Below are positions 52,579 to 61,777 of a stretch of DNA of 64,000 nt, piece after piece (the first letter of the stretch is position 1; each line of letters starts with the position of its first letter). The notes beneath the pieces are model-generated. The model saw only the letters and a list, made by a program, of their open reading frames with translations, did no database searches and had not been told where the DNA came from. Position numbers and translations under genes: made by a program. The stretch lies in contig NZ_ARYL01000003.1 of NCBI RefSeq assembly GCF_000685295.1, forward strand, positions 124,001 through 188,000, in the 5' to 3' direction. The DNA comes from Hyphomonas oceanitis SCH89. GTDB lineage: Bacteria; Pseudomonadota; Alphaproteobacteria; Caulobacterales; Hyphomonadaceae.

Positions 52579-53988
52579 TTAAACCGAGACCACCCGCCCC
52601 GGATTCATGATGCCGAGGGGGTCGATGGCGCGTTTGATGGCGCGCATGGTTTCGGTGGCGGCAAGGGGGCGGAGGTTGGCGAGTTCGTCGCGCTTGAGGC
52701 GGCCAACGCCGTGTTCTGCGCTGATCGACCCGTCATGAGCCATCGTCTGGTCATAGATGATGCGTGTGACGGCAGGCGTGTGACCCTTGAGGACGGGCGC
52801 ATTGGCGCCAGCCGGTTCGCAGACCGAATAGTGAAGGTTGCCATCGCCGACATGACCGAAGATGACGAATTCTGCGCTGGGCACGACCTCGAGGACGGCT
52901 GCATTGCAGCTCTCGATGAAGGCCGGGATGCGGCTGACGGGAACGGCGATGTCCTGATTGATCGATGTGCCATAGGCGCGCTTGGAGAGCGGGATCGTCT
53001 CGCGGATGTGCCAGAAGCTCTGGGCTTGCGCCTTGCTGGCGGCGACGACGCCGTCTTTCACGAGATCCTGTTCGAAGGCGGCTTCGAGGGCTTTCTCTAG
53101 TGCATCACGGGCATGGGCTTCGTCGACCATGGAGACTTCCATGAGTACGCGCCATGGCAGGTCTGAGGGCAGCGGGTCGCGGGTGCCGGGCACGTCTTCC
53201 AGCACCATGGCGATGGCGCCGGACGGGATGATCTCGAAACTCGTAACCGTGTCGCCGGCATGCTGGCGCACGAGCGCGAGGAGGGAGACAACGTCTTCCG
53301 TGCTGGAGCAGCAGACCCAGGCGCTGGCGCGCTGGACCTGCGGGAACAGCTTGAGCGTCGCGGCGGTGATCAGGCCGAGCGTGCCCTCGGCGCCAGCGAA
53401 CAGGTGTTTCAGGTCATAGCCTGTATTGTTCTTGCGCAAGCCCGACAGGCCATTCCAGATTTCGCCGGAGGGCAGGACAACTTCGAGGCCGAGGATCAGG
53501 TCACGCATCATGCCATAGCGCAGCACGGCGACGCCGCCGGCATTGGTCGAGATCAGGCCTCCGATCGTGGCTGTGCCTTCGGAGCCGAGGGAAAGGGGGA
53601 AAAGGCGGCCTGCGTCTTCGGCCGCCTGTTGCGCGGTGACGAGCGGCGCACCTGCTTCAATGACGAGGGAATTGTTGAACTGGTCGACGCTGCGGATTGC
53701 ATGCATGCGGGTCATGGAGACGACGATCTCGCCATGCGGCGTGCCGGCATCGACGAGGCCCGTATTGCCGCCCTGCGGCGTGAGGGCGACGTGGTGGGCA
53801 GCGCAGAGTTTCACGAGTGCCGCAGCTTCCGGCGTGCTGGCAGGCCGGGCGAGGAAAGGGGTTTCGCCTGTAAAGGAGCCGCGCCACGGCGTTGCGACCT
53901 TGCCCAGCTGTTCGGGATCTTCGCTCCAGCCCTTTGGGCCGAGCAGGTCCTTGGCAGCGGCGAGGAAGGCGGCGGGTGGTTTTGTCAT
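52579..53988 (-). CDS. FAD-linked oxidase (D-lactate/D-2-hydroxyglutarate dehydrogenase family)
   Basis: A 469-residue enzyme of the GlcD/D2HGDH type. The PCMH FAD-binding part carries LTPQGGNTGLVDAGTP and GGLISTNAGGVAVLRYGMMRDLILGLEVVLPSG. The C-terminal domain has FVIFGHVGDGNLHYSV and SAEHGVGRLKRDEL, with the metal-binding histidines. It oxidises a D-2-hydroxy acid to a 2-oxo acid. ATG 53988 overlaps the stop of the PaiB-like gene upstream as ATGA, so the two are translationally coupled. Confidence 0.94.
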   Translation of the reverse strand: MTKPPAAFLAAAKDLLGPKGWSEDPEQLGKVATPWRGSFTGETPFLARPASTPEAAALVKLCAAHHVALTPQGGNTGLVDAGTPHGEIVVSMTRMHAIRSVDQFNNSLVIEAGAPLVTAQQAAEDAGRLFPLSLGSEGTATIGGLISTNAGGVAVLRYGMMRDLILGLEVVLPSGEIWNGLSGLRKNNTGYDLKHLFAGAEGTLGLITAATLKLFPQVQRASAWVCCSSTEDVVSLLALVRQHAGDTVTSFEIIPSGAIAMVLEDVPGTRDPLPSDLPWRVLMEVSMVDEAHARDALEKALEAAFEQDLVKDGVVAASKAQAQSFWHIRETIPLSKRAYGTSINQDIAVPVSRIPAFIESCNAAVLEVVPSAEFVIFGHVGDGNLHYSVCEPAGANAPVLKGHTPAVTRIIYDQTMAHDGSISAEHGVGRLKRDELANLRPLAATETMRAIKRAIDPLGIMNPGRVVSV

Positions 53989-54602
53989 GATGTGTGTTTT
54001 CGCATTTCTTCGGCGATGGCGATACCGCCCTCGTGGGTGGACAGGCCGGCGATCACACCCGCGCGTGCCTCTGCGGGCTTGTTCTGGCCAAGCTTGGTTG
54101 TGCCTTCGAAACGCTCGGGCACAAGGATAAAGGCGCGGATGCCGCGCAGCATGGCCTCGAAACGTCCGGGCGTCATCTTGTGGCGCGTCCATTCGGGCTT
54201 GGGCGCGAGCGGAGCTTCATGGAGGTGCGAGAGATCGTCGAGGACCTGCGTTGCGCCTGCATCGTCCAAGAGCGTGACGGGGCCCTCGGCCTCGACTGAC
54301 AGGTAGTTCCAGGTCGGCACCTGATCGTCCATGCCATACCAGTCGGGCGAGATGTAGGCATCGGGGCCTGTAAACACGATCAGGGCGCGGCTGCCGGACT
54401 GCAGCGCGGCCGTGACGGCATTATTGGCCGAGAGATGGAAGCGCAGGGCGACCTTGCCGTCTTCCTGGTCGATCAGGACGGGGGCATGCGCAGCCATGAC
54501 GCGGCCATCCTGTGTGGCGCAGACAAGGGCGAACGAATAGGCGCGGGCCCGCGCGACGAGCGTGGCGATATCGGTCTCGTGGAAGGGGCGGGCTGGGTGC
54601 AT
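53985..54602 (-). CDS. PaiB-family FMN-binding protein
   Basis: A 205-residue protein. The PaiB pattern is MHPARPFHETDIATLVARARAYSFALV in order, AHAPVLIDQEDGKVALRFHLSANN, and the DQVPTWNYLSVEAEGPV segment followed by YISPDWYG earlier in the chain. PaiB proteins bind FMN and are annotated as negative regulators of sporulation or protease genes in Bacillus; here the role is unknown. The start of the FAD oxidase gene overlaps its stop (ATGA), so they form an operon. Confidence 0.92.
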   Translation of the reverse strand: MHPARPFHETDIATLVARARAYSFALVCATQDGRVMAAHAPVLIDQEDGKVALRFHLSANNAVTAALQSGSRALIVFTGPDAYISPDWYGMDDQVPTWNYLSVEAEGPVTLLDDAGATQVLDDLSHLHEAPLAPKPEWTRHKMTPGRFEAMLRGIRAFILVPERFEGTTKLGQNKPAEARAGVIAGLSTHEGGIAIAEEMRKHTS

Positions 54603-54642
54603 GCGTGTGACTTAGCAGGAGTGGTGTGACGGCGCGAGAGGA

Positions 54643-55584
54643 TCAGTCGCGATGGGCAGCGCGGGCGAGGCGGTCATTGATGGCCTCGCCGAGGCCCGTT
54701 CGCGGAATGGGGGCGACGGCGATACGCTCATAGCGCAGGTCGAAAGCGCGCAGCATGGCGAACAGGTTGGCGGCGGCTTCAGCCAGGTTGCCACTGGGCG
54801 AGAGATTGCCCTCCAACGGGCAGTGGTCGCCAAAGCCGAGATAGCCTTCGCCGGACATGGGGGTCGCGGCGTCGAGGCGCAGCGTGGCGCGGGGCGCATA
54901 ATGGCTTTTCAACTGGCCGGGCGCGGTGATGCCGGAGCCGCCGCCGGGACGGGCCAGCGTGAGGCCAAGCACGGCTTCGATCTCGGCGGTTTCGAGGGCG
55001 CCGGCGCGCAGCAGCATGGGCGTTTCGCCCGTGAAGGCGACGATGGTGGACTCGATGCCGCGCGCGCAGGGACCGCCATCGAGAATGTAGGCAACCTTGT
55101 CGGCGAGATCGCTGCGGACGTGTTCCGGCGTGGTCGGGCTGACATGGCCGGACCGGTTCGCGGACGGTGCCACGAGCGGACCACCAAACGCATCAAGCAG
55201 GGCCTGCGCAACCGGGTGGGCCGGACGGCGCAGGGCAATCGTATCGAGGCCGGAGCGGGCGAGATCGCAGGTCTGGCCAGTGGCAGCGACGGCGAGGACC
55301 ATGGTGAGCGGGCCTGGCCAGAAGGCCTCCGCCGCCTTGCGCGCGAGGGGGGTGAACACGGCTTCGCGCTCCGCCATGGCCTGTGAGGCGACATGGGCGA
55401 TCAACGGGTTGAAGTGCGGGCGCCCCTTGGCCTCATAAAGGCCTGCGACAGCTTCCGGATTGGCCGCGTCACAGGCGAGGCCATAGACAGTCTCGGTCGG
55501 CATGGCGACGAGCCCGCCCGTTCGCAGCACGTCTGCGGCACGGGCCAGCACGTCTGGCGTCGGAGTTACGATCTTCGCGGTCAT
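54643..55584 (-). CDS. tsaC: L-threonylcarbamoyladenylate synthase (TsaC/Sua5 type)
   Basis: About 313 residues. The N-terminal YrdC domain has RTGGLVAMPTETVYGLACDAANPEAVAGLYEAKGRPHFNPLIAHV, SGLDTIALRRPAHPVAQALL and PSANRSGHVSPT, as needed to make threonylcarbamoyl-AMP for tRNA t6A modification. A C-terminal Sua5 domain begins about residue 205, GQLKSHYAPRATLRL. So this is the longer Sua5 form. ATG 55596 would add four residues; no ribosome binding site decides between them. Confidence 0.95.
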   Translation of the reverse strand: MTAKIVTPTPDVLARAADVLRTGGLVAMPTETVYGLACDAANPEAVAGLYEAKGRPHFNPLIAHVASQAMAEREAVFTPLARKAAEAFWPGPLTMVLAVAATGQTCDLARSGLDTIALRRPAHPVAQALLDAFGGPLVAPSANRSGHVSPTTPEHVRSDLADKVAYILDGGPCARGIESTIVAFTGETPMLLRAGALETAEIEAVLGLTLARPGGGSGITAPGQLKSHYAPRATLRLDAATPMSGEGYLGFGDHCPLEGNLSPSGNLAEAAANLFAMLRAFDLRYERIAVAPIPRTGLGEAINDRLARAAHRD

Positions 55585-55621
55585 GCGCGCGGCCATAGCA
55601 TTGCGGTGCGAGCGGCGGAAC

Positions 55622-56842
55622 CTATTTGCGTGTTGCCTTGCCGGTGACCGTCACCTTGACCGCATCCTTCACCCATTGGGCATTCGGATCGGACGTCTGG
55701 CCAAGATCGAGTTCCTTGCGGTCGAACGTTGCTTCGCCGTTAAGCGTCGCCACATCGCCATCGATATCGAGCGTGAAGGCGAGAGGCGTGCTGACGCTGC
55801 GCTGTTTGAGCTCCAATGTGGCAGTCGCGGTATAGCCCGTATCGGTCTTGGCGAAGTCTGACAGGCGGACCGTGGCGGCGGGATAGGTCTTCACGTCAAA
55901 CCATTCCGGGGCACGCAGGCTGTCATTATAGAGCTTCTTGGGCGTAGAAGCCGTTCCCGTCTGGACCGTGACAAGGACGGCAGAATTGGCCAGATCGTCG
56001 GGATAGAAGGCCACATCGGCTGTCCAGTCCTTGAACGTGCCGGTGAAGTCATTGCCGTCATGGACGCCAGCAAAACTGATTTCGGAGGCGTCGTAGTCGA
56101 CAGTCCAGTTCGCCTCGATTGCGGCAGGCGCTGCGGCTTGTGCTTCACCTTCCGCAGCAGGCGGTTGTGGCGCCGGGGAAGTACCGGAGGATCGGCCAAT
56201 CAGCGGCGCAGCGGCAATCAGCGCGAACAGGAGCGCCGAGCCACCGAAGGCAACAAGGAAACCGCGCGCTGGCGGTTGCGGCGGGGCCGTTCTACCGAAC
56301 AGGCCGGGGATCATGCGCTTCAGAACGCCTTCCTCGCCGGAGAATTCATGCTTGATCGCGCCAGCTACGTGCAGGACGAGCAGGCCGATAATAACCCATG
56401 CGCCTTTTGAGTGGAGGGTTTCGAGTATCGCGTGGACGATTTCGTTGCCACGCAGGCCACCGAGGAAAGGAATGTTGGGCCAGCTGACCGTGCCGAAGAG
56501 AACGGTCGGAACCTGGAATTTCGAGGTCGAGACCAGGGCCCAGCCGAGCAGGGGCATGGCGATTATCAGGACATAGAGGCCCATGTGAACATAGTGCGAT
56601 GCCGTCTTCTCGAGTGGCTTCATGTCCGCCGGGAGGGGCGGCGGCGGATTCATCACGCGCCATGCCACACGCGCAACGGAGAGGATGAGGATCGAGATCC
56701 CGATCGACTTATGCAGCTGGTAGCGTGTTTCATTCTCTTCCATGTTCCAGCCGAGCCAGATCATGAAGAGGATGAGTATCGCGATCGCCCAGTGAAGGGC
56801 GATCGCGACGGCTGTGTAACGTGATGTATTTGTAGCGGACAT
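55622..56842 (-). CDS. Cytochrome b561-YceI fusion protein
   Basis: A 406-residue fusion. The N-terminal half (residues 5-180) is a b561 module: AVAIALHWAIAILILFMIWLGW, YQLHKSIGISIL and the helix IIGLLVLHVAGAIKHEF supply haem-ligand histidines. Another helix at about 205-225 and an Ala/Pro linker follow. The C-terminal YceI domain (WTVDYDASEISFAGVHDGNDFTGTF ... TATLELKQRSVSTPLAFTLDI) is a periplasmic lipocalin-like isoprenoid-binding fold. A separate YceI lipoprotein gene lies 16 bases upstream. AAGGAA precedes the ATG. Confidence 0.94.
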   Translation of the reverse strand: MSATNTSRYTAVAIALHWAIAILILFMIWLGWNMEENETRYQLHKSIGISILILSVARVAWRVMNPPPPLPADMKPLEKTASHYVHMGLYVLIIAMPLLGWALVSTSKFQVPTVLFGTVSWPNIPFLGGLRGNEIVHAILETLHSKGAWVIIGLLVLHVAGAIKHEFSGEEGVLKRMIPGLFGRTAPPQPPARGFLVAFGGSALLFALIAAAPLIGRSSGTSPAPQPPAAEGEAQAAAPAAIEANWTVDYDASEISFAGVHDGNDFTGTFKDWTADVAFYPDDLANSAVLVTVQTGTASTPKKLYNDSLRAPEWFDVKTYPAATVRLSDFAKTDTGYTATATLELKQRSVSTPLAFTLDIDGDVATLNGEATFDRKELDLGQTSDPNAQWVKDAVKVTVTGKATRK

Positions 56843-56858
56843 GAAGTCGGGTTGTTCC

Positions 56859-57593
56859 TTATTCGGCCGGAGCGCCGACTTCGGCGAACTCGGCTTCGAT
56901 GACGATTTCGACTTCGTCGCCGACATAAGGCGTGCCAGCCGACAGGCCGAATTCCGAGCGTGTCAGTGTGCCCGTGGCGGAGAAGCCGATATGGTCTTCT
57001 TCAGGCGCCCAAGGGAAGTTGGCGACGCCGTTGTACTTCACGTCGAGTGTCACGGGCTTGGTCACGCCGAGGAAGGTCAGGTCGCCGGTCACGGTGCCGG
57101 TGTCAGGGCCTGTTGTGGTGATATCGGTGGACTTGAACGTGATCTCCGGGAACGCGCCGGCATTGTAATAGTCAGGGCTCTGGCTGAGTTCTTCGTCGAA
57201 CGAGTTGTACGGGCTGTCGGGGTGACCGGCCTTGAAGTCGCCAGGATAATCGGTTTCGACAGATGTCGGGTCGATCGTGGCGGTCAGCGACGTGGCAGAC
57301 GCATCATCGGAATTGAAATCCAGCGTGGCGTCAAAATTCGTGAAGCGGGCTGTGTAGTTCGACAGACCCATGTGCTTCACGCGCCAGGTCAGAGATGCGT
57401 GTGTGGGGTCGAGCTTGTAGGTGGCTGTTTTGCCGTATTTCACTTCGGCAGCGGGTGCCTCGGCTGGTGCAGCGGTTGGTGTCGCTTCGACGGGAGCGGC
57501 GGCAGGTGTTTCAGCCGTTTCGGCTGGGGTCGAGGCTGGGCCGCTGCACGCAACGAGCGCGATGGCGGATACGGAGGCTAGAAAAAGGCGCAT
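56859..57593 (-). CDS. YceI-family lipoprotein
   Basis: A 244-residue protein with a lipobox (AIALVACSGP), an Ala/Pro/Thr-rich spacer (residues 20-50) and a YceI domain (TYKLDPTHASLTWRVKHMGLSNYTARFTNF in order, then DPTSVETDYPGDF and PVTLDVKYNGVANFPW). YceI proteins bind isoprenoid quinones or polyisoprenoids in the periplasm. It is co-transcribed with the b561-YceI fusion, so a quinone- or isoprenoid-linked redox role is likely. AGGAG precedes the ATG. Confidence 0.94.
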   Translation of the reverse strand: MRLFLASVSAIALVACSGPASTPAETAETPAAAPVEATPTAAPAEAPAAEVKYGKTATYKLDPTHASLTWRVKHMGLSNYTARFTNFDATLDFNSDDASATSLTATIDPTSVETDYPGDFKAGHPDSPYNSFDEELSQSPDYYNAGAFPEITFKSTDITTTGPDTGTVTGDLTFLGVTKPVTLDVKYNGVANFPWAPEEDHIGFSATGTLTRSEFGLSAGTPYVGDEVEIVIEAEFAEVGAPAE

Positions 57594-57717
57594 GGGGATA
57601 ACTCCTGATGGCTGAAAATTGCAGAACGGTAATTCTGGACTGCACTTGGACCTTGGCCGTAGGCGCGGTAACTGCTTATCGCGAATAACATCTATTCACA
57701 ATCCGGAGACACCCCAG

Positions 57718-59487
57718 ATGGCCTATGATGCGCCTCTCGACGAAATGGCTTTCACCCTTGAAGCTGTTGCAGGCTTGAAGCGCCTAGAGGGCCTTGCCGG
57801 GCTGGAGGCCTATGACCCGGAACTGCTTGCGCCAATCCTGGACGAAGCAGCCAAACTCGCGCGCGACGTGCTGGCACCGCTGAACCAGACTGGCGATTCG
57901 CAAGGCGCGACGCTCACAGAGGACGGCGTAAAGTCGGCGCCGGGCTTTGCCGAGGCGTATGCGGCGTTTCGCGATGGCGGCTGGATGGGCCTGACTGCGC
58001 CGGAAGAATGGGGCGGGCAAGGCCTGCCAAAAGCCCTATCGCTGGCGGTGATGGAGATGTTCCACGGCGCGAACATGGCGTTCGGCCTTTGCCCGCTGTT
58101 GAGCTTTGGCGCGATCGAGGCGCTGCTGGCGCATGGGACGGATGAGTTGAAAGCGGCCTATTTGCCAAATCTCGTCTCCGGCACATGGACCGGCACGATG
58201 AACCTGACCGAGCCACAGGCGGGCAGCGATGTCGGCGCCCTGAAGACGAAGGCCGCGCCGCAGGACGATGGCAGCTATGCGATCAGCGGCCAGAAAATCT
58301 ACATCACGTGGGGCGACCATGACGTGGCCGAGAATATCGTCCACCTCGTTCTGGCGCGCCTGCCGGATGCACCTGCGGGATCGCGCGGCGTCTCTCTATT
58401 CCTCGTGCCCAAGTTCCTGCTCAAGGAAGATGGTACGCCGGGCACGCGCAATGGCGTCAAATGTATCGGCCTTGAGAAGAAGATGGGCATCCATGCCTCG
58501 CCGACCTGCGTTATGGAATACGACAATGCCAAGGGCTGGCTGATTGGCGAGGAAAACAAGGGGCTCGCTTGCATGTTCACGATGATGAACGCGGCGCGCC
58601 TGAATGTCGGCCTGCAGGGCGTGGCGGTGGGCGAAGCGGCCTACCAGACGGCCTTCGCCTACGCGCAGGAGCGCAAGCAGGGCATGATCAAGGGCGTCGA
58701 TGGCCCGGTGCCGATCCTGCATCATGCCGATGTGCGCCGCACGCTGACCACGATGCGCGCCCACGTCGCGGCGGCGCGGTCCATCTGTTATGCCTGCGCA
58801 GTGGCGGCGGACCTTGCCGAATCTGCGGCAGACGCGGAAACGCGTCACGCTGCCAAGCTGCGCGAAGACCTGCTGACGCCGATTGCCAAGGCGTGGTCAT
58901 CCGACATGGGTGTCGAAGTGGCCAGCATGGGCGTGCAGGTGCATGGCGGCATGGGCTTCATGAACGAGACGCTCGCGGCGCAGCTTTACCGCGATGCGCG
59001 GATTGCGCCGATCTATGAAGGCACGAACGGCATTCAGGCAATTGACCTTGTCGGGCGCAAGCTGAGCGGGACGAATGGCGAGTCGATGCGAGTGATGCTG
59101 GGCGAGGTCGAGGCTTCGGCAGCAGCGGCGCGGGCGACGAATGACCCGCAGCTTGTGCAGATCGCTGACCGGCTGAAGGCGGGCGCCGATGCGCTGCGCA
59201 CGGCCAGCGACTGGATGCTGGAGCAGATGAAGAGCCGCGATCAGGACAAGGCGCTGGCCGGTGCGACGGCCTATCTGGAACTCGCAGGCGATGTGATCGG
59301 CGGGCACTTCCTGACCAAGGCGGCCGTGGCAGCCCGCACCAGCGACGGCGCAGCGCGGGCGCGGCGACTGGCACTGGCGGGCTTCTTTGCCGAGACAGCG
59401 CTGGCAGCGGCGCCCGGCAAGGTGGCCAGCATTACCGAAGGTGGCAGCCGCTTCCTGGAGAATAGCGAAGCGCTGTTCGGGGTCTGA
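57718..59487 (+). CDS. Acyl-CoA dehydrogenase, DmdC/FadE-like long form
   Basis: A 589-residue acyl-CoA dehydrogenase. Besides the usual core (MNLTEPQAGSDVGALKTKA, YITWGDHD, EKKMGIHASPTCVMEYDNA, QVHGGMGFMNET, YEGTNGIQAIDLVGRK) it has the extended N-terminus and C-terminus of the DmdC (3-methylmercaptopropionyl-CoA dehydrogenase) subgroup. DmdC acts in DMSP breakdown, but many members have other acyl-CoA substrates and no dmdA, dmdB or dmdD gene is visible here. ATG 57718 is supported by GGAG about 12 bases upstream. Confidence 0.93.
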   Translation: MAYDAPLDEMAFTLEAVAGLKRLEGLAGLEAYDPELLAPILDEAAKLARDVLAPLNQTGDSQGATLTEDGVKSAPGFAEAYAAFRDGGWMGLTAPEEWGGQGLPKALSLAVMEMFHGANMAFGLCPLLSFGAIEALLAHGTDELKAAYLPNLVSGTWTGTMNLTEPQAGSDVGALKTKAAPQDDGSYAISGQKIYITWGDHDVAENIVHLVLARLPDAPAGSRGVSLFLVPKFLLKEDGTPGTRNGVKCIGLEKKMGIHASPTCVMEYDNAKGWLIGEENKGLACMFTMMNAARLNVGLQGVAVGEAAYQTAFAYAQERKQGMIKGVDGPVPILHHADVRRTLTTMRAHVAAARSICYACAVAADLAESAADAETRHAAKLREDLLTPIAKAWSSDMGVEVASMGVQVHGGMGFMNETLAAQLYRDARIAPIYEGTNGIQAIDLVGRKLSGTNGESMRVMLGEVEASAAAARATNDPQLVQIADRLKAGADALRTASDWMLEQMKSRDQDKALAGATAYLELAGDVIGGHFLTKAAVAARTSDGAARARRLALAGFFAETALAAAPGKVASITEGGSRFLENSEALFGV

Positions 59488-59495
59488 TTGCCGGC

Positions 59496-60689
59496 TCAGG
59501 CCTTCAGTTTCGGCAGGACAGCAAGGCAGAGCAGCGAGCCGCACGATACGGCGGCGGCAATCGCGGCGAGCGGCGTAATGCCGAGCGTCACGAAGGGCGC
59601 CGCAGCGGCGGTGCCAATGGCGGTCGTCATCAGGATTGCCAGAAGGACAAGCGCGGCGCCACGGGCGTCATCGCCGCCGGATGCAACAATCGCGCGGTAG
59701 AATCCGGGCGGCCCCCGAAAGCCGAGCCCGGCGTTGACGGGCGCAAACAGGATGGCGAGCGCGATTGGGTCGCTGCCGCCGAGCAGGCCATAGACCAGCA
59801 GTGATACAACGCCCGCTGCCGATAGGGCCGTGCCGAACCAGATCATTGGTTCAGCGCCGAACCTGTCGACGAGGCGACCGGAAAGGTTTGAGGCGATGAT
59901 GAAGACCGCAATGCCTGCGACCTGCATGATGATGAAATCATTCAGCGTGCCGCCGAGACCTTTCGTGATCATGGCCGGTGCCCCGAACACGAAGATGAGC
60001 AGGCCGCCGAGCGTGAAGGCCTGGCTGAGAGCATAGCGCAGGAACACGGGGTTCACGGCGAGGCGGAGATAGCCGCCAGCGCCCGGCGTCGGGTCTGGCG
60101 CGGGCAGGCGGTGACGCAGGACGCCGACCAAAGCTGCGACGACGACGCTGAGGACGCCGATCACGATGAACGAGCTTTTCCAGCCAAAGGCGACGAGCAG
60201 CCAGACGCCGACCACTGGCGCGAGCGCCGGGACGAGGGATTCGACGCTGCCCATGAAGCCGAGGGCCCGGACGGCGCGCGCCTCGCTGAACATGGCGCGG
60301 ATCATGCCCGGCGCGAAGACTGCTGCGGCCGAGCCTGTGAGCCCTTGAAGGAAGCGCAAGCCCACCAGAACGGTCAGGGAATGGGCAAGGATGCACCCCA
60401 GCGAGATCAGGGCGTAGGCCATGAACGACCAGACAAGCAGGTTACGCTGGTCGAAATGCGCACCGAGTTCGCCGTAAAGGATGAGCCCGACGCAGCCGCC
60501 CGCCACGAAAGCGGCCAGCACCAGCTGGGCCATGGCCTGGCTGCCGCCGAGCGTATCGGGAAGCGTTGGGATTGCCGGCAGGATAAGGTCTGTTCCGGCA
60601 ATGCCGAGCGTCGTGCCCAGAATGAGCAGCGCAAACGCCAAGGCAGGCGCGGACGGGGGGGCGGGCGTTTGAGACATGGGAGCGGGCAT
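59496..60689 (-). CDS. MFS transporter, DHA1 (Bcr/CflA-like)
   Basis: A 397-residue protein with about twelve membrane helices. The loop 2-3 motif reads GGCVGLILYGELGAHFDQRNLLVWSF, the usual MFS motif A in a degenerate form, and AGTDLILPAIPTLPDTLGGS in helix 1 is typical of Bcr/CflA drug exporters. The substrate is unknown. ATG 60689 or 60677 is possible; the longer frame reaching 60803 overlaps the start of the divergent pseudouridine synthase gene. Confidence 0.9.
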   Translation of the reverse strand: MPAPMSQTPAPPSAPALAFALLILGTTLGIAGTDLILPAIPTLPDTLGGSQAMAQLVLAAFVAGGCVGLILYGELGAHFDQRNLLVWSFMAYALISLGCILAHSLTVLVGLRFLQGLTGSAAAVFAPGMIRAMFSEARAVRALGFMGSVESLVPALAPVVGVWLLVAFGWKSSFIVIGVLSVVVAALVGVLRHRLPAPDPTPGAGGYLRLAVNPVFLRYALSQAFTLGGLLIFVFGAPAMITKGLGGTLNDFIIMQVAGIAVFIIASNLSGRLVDRFGAEPMIWFGTALSAAGVVSLLVYGLLGGSDPIALAILFAPVNAGLGFRGPPGFYRAIVASGGDDARGAALVLLAILMTTAIGTAAAAPFVTLGITPLAAIAAAVSCGSLLCLAVLPKLKA

Positions 60690-60784
60690 ATGGCCGGAAT
60701 CGCCCAGCGTGTCGACATCAGGTTGCGAGGGGCCGGGCCTGCCTATATGACGGGCGAAACCGCCGCAGGAGGCATCATTCGGCC

Positions 60785-61777
60785 ATGGCGTGGACCAAGA
60801 CATATTCCGGCAGTGAGCCGATGCGCGTCAACAAGTGGCTGGCGACCGAGGGCGTATGCTCGCGGCGCGAGGCCGATGCGCTGATCGAGAAGGGCCTCGT
60901 CAAGATCAATGGCGAAGTACTGACCGAGGCTGGCTACAAGATCGAGGACGGGCAGACGCTCAGCCTGACTGAGAAGGCGGCGCGGCGGCTGGATAACCAG
61001 CTGTCGCTGATGTTCCACAAGCCGATCGGCATTGTGTCGGGCACGCCTGAGCCGGGTGAGATACCCGCTGTACGCCTAATCAATGAGCAAAGCCTGTCGG
61101 GCCGGGCACATGCCATTCCCGGGCGCAACAACAAGCTGGCGCCGCTGGGCCGTCTGGACAAGGATTCGCGCGGCCTGCTGATCATGTCCGAAGATGGCGT
61201 GCTGGCGAAGGCGCTGATCGGTCCGGAAAGCAAGCTGGAGAAGGAATACCACGTCAAAGTGCGCGGAGACGTGACGGAGGAAAAGCTGAAGCTGCTGCGC
61301 CACGGGTTGGAGCTGGATGGACGCCAATTGCGACCGGCAGCGGTCACGGTCATCAAGGGCAATGAGCTGAAATTCCTGCTACGCGAGGGCCGTAATCGGC
61401 AAATCCGACGGATGTGCGACCTGGTGGACCTGCGCGTGCTGGACCTTATGCGGGTGCGGATCGGGCCGCTATCGCTCGCCGGGCTACCGGAGGGCAAGTG
61501 GCGCCCGATCAGTGCGCGGGAACGCGATGAGCTGCTGCGCTGGGAAGCCAAGGGCTTTTCGGCTGAGCCGACGGCGCCCGTGATCGCTGAACCGGTGCGG
61601 CGCCCGGCGCCGGCTGGCAAGCGACCACCCGCCGGGGGCAAACGTCCGGCCGGACCCGGCAAGAAGCCGCTGGGCAAGCCGCGTAGCGATGCGCCGCCCT
61701 CGTCCAAGCCGAAGCCCAATGAGCCGAAGTTCAAGCGGACGAAACTGACGCCTCGCAAACGGACGCCGATAAAATGA
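60785..61777 (+). CDS. rluF: RluF/RluB-type pseudouridine synthase with basic tail
   Basis: A 330-residue protein. An S4 RNA-binding domain spans about residues 12-60 (MRVNKWLATEGVCSRREADALI). The pseudouridine synthase domain carries GRLDKDSRGLL with the catalytic aspartate 125. The sequence LREGRNRQIRRMCDLVDLRV resembles the RluF/RluB group that modifies 23S rRNA (or tRNA for RluF). The last 70 residues are a Pro/Lys/Arg-rich tail, common in alphaproteobacterial members. Its stop overlaps the gluconokinase start. Confidence 0.92.
   Translation: MAWTKTYSGSEPMRVNKWLATEGVCSRREADALIEKGLVKINGEVLTEAGYKIEDGQTLSLTEKAARRLDNQLSLMFHKPIGIVSGTPEPGEIPAVRLINEQSLSGRAHAIPGRNNKLAPLGRLDKDSRGLLIMSEDGVLAKALIGPESKLEKEYHVKVRGDVTEEKLKLLRHGLELDGRQLRPAAVTVIKGNELKFLLREGRNRQIRRMCDLVDLRVLDLMRVRIGPLSLAGLPEGKWRPISARERDELLRWEAKGFSAEPTAPVIAEPVRRPAPAGKRPPAGGKRPAGPGKKPLGKPRSDAPPSSKPKPNEPKFKRTKLTPRKRTPIK

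Noticed and set aside
51973-53100. Plus-strand frame spanning two minus-strand genes
   Set aside because: It crosses the ends of two real genes and has no domain signature.
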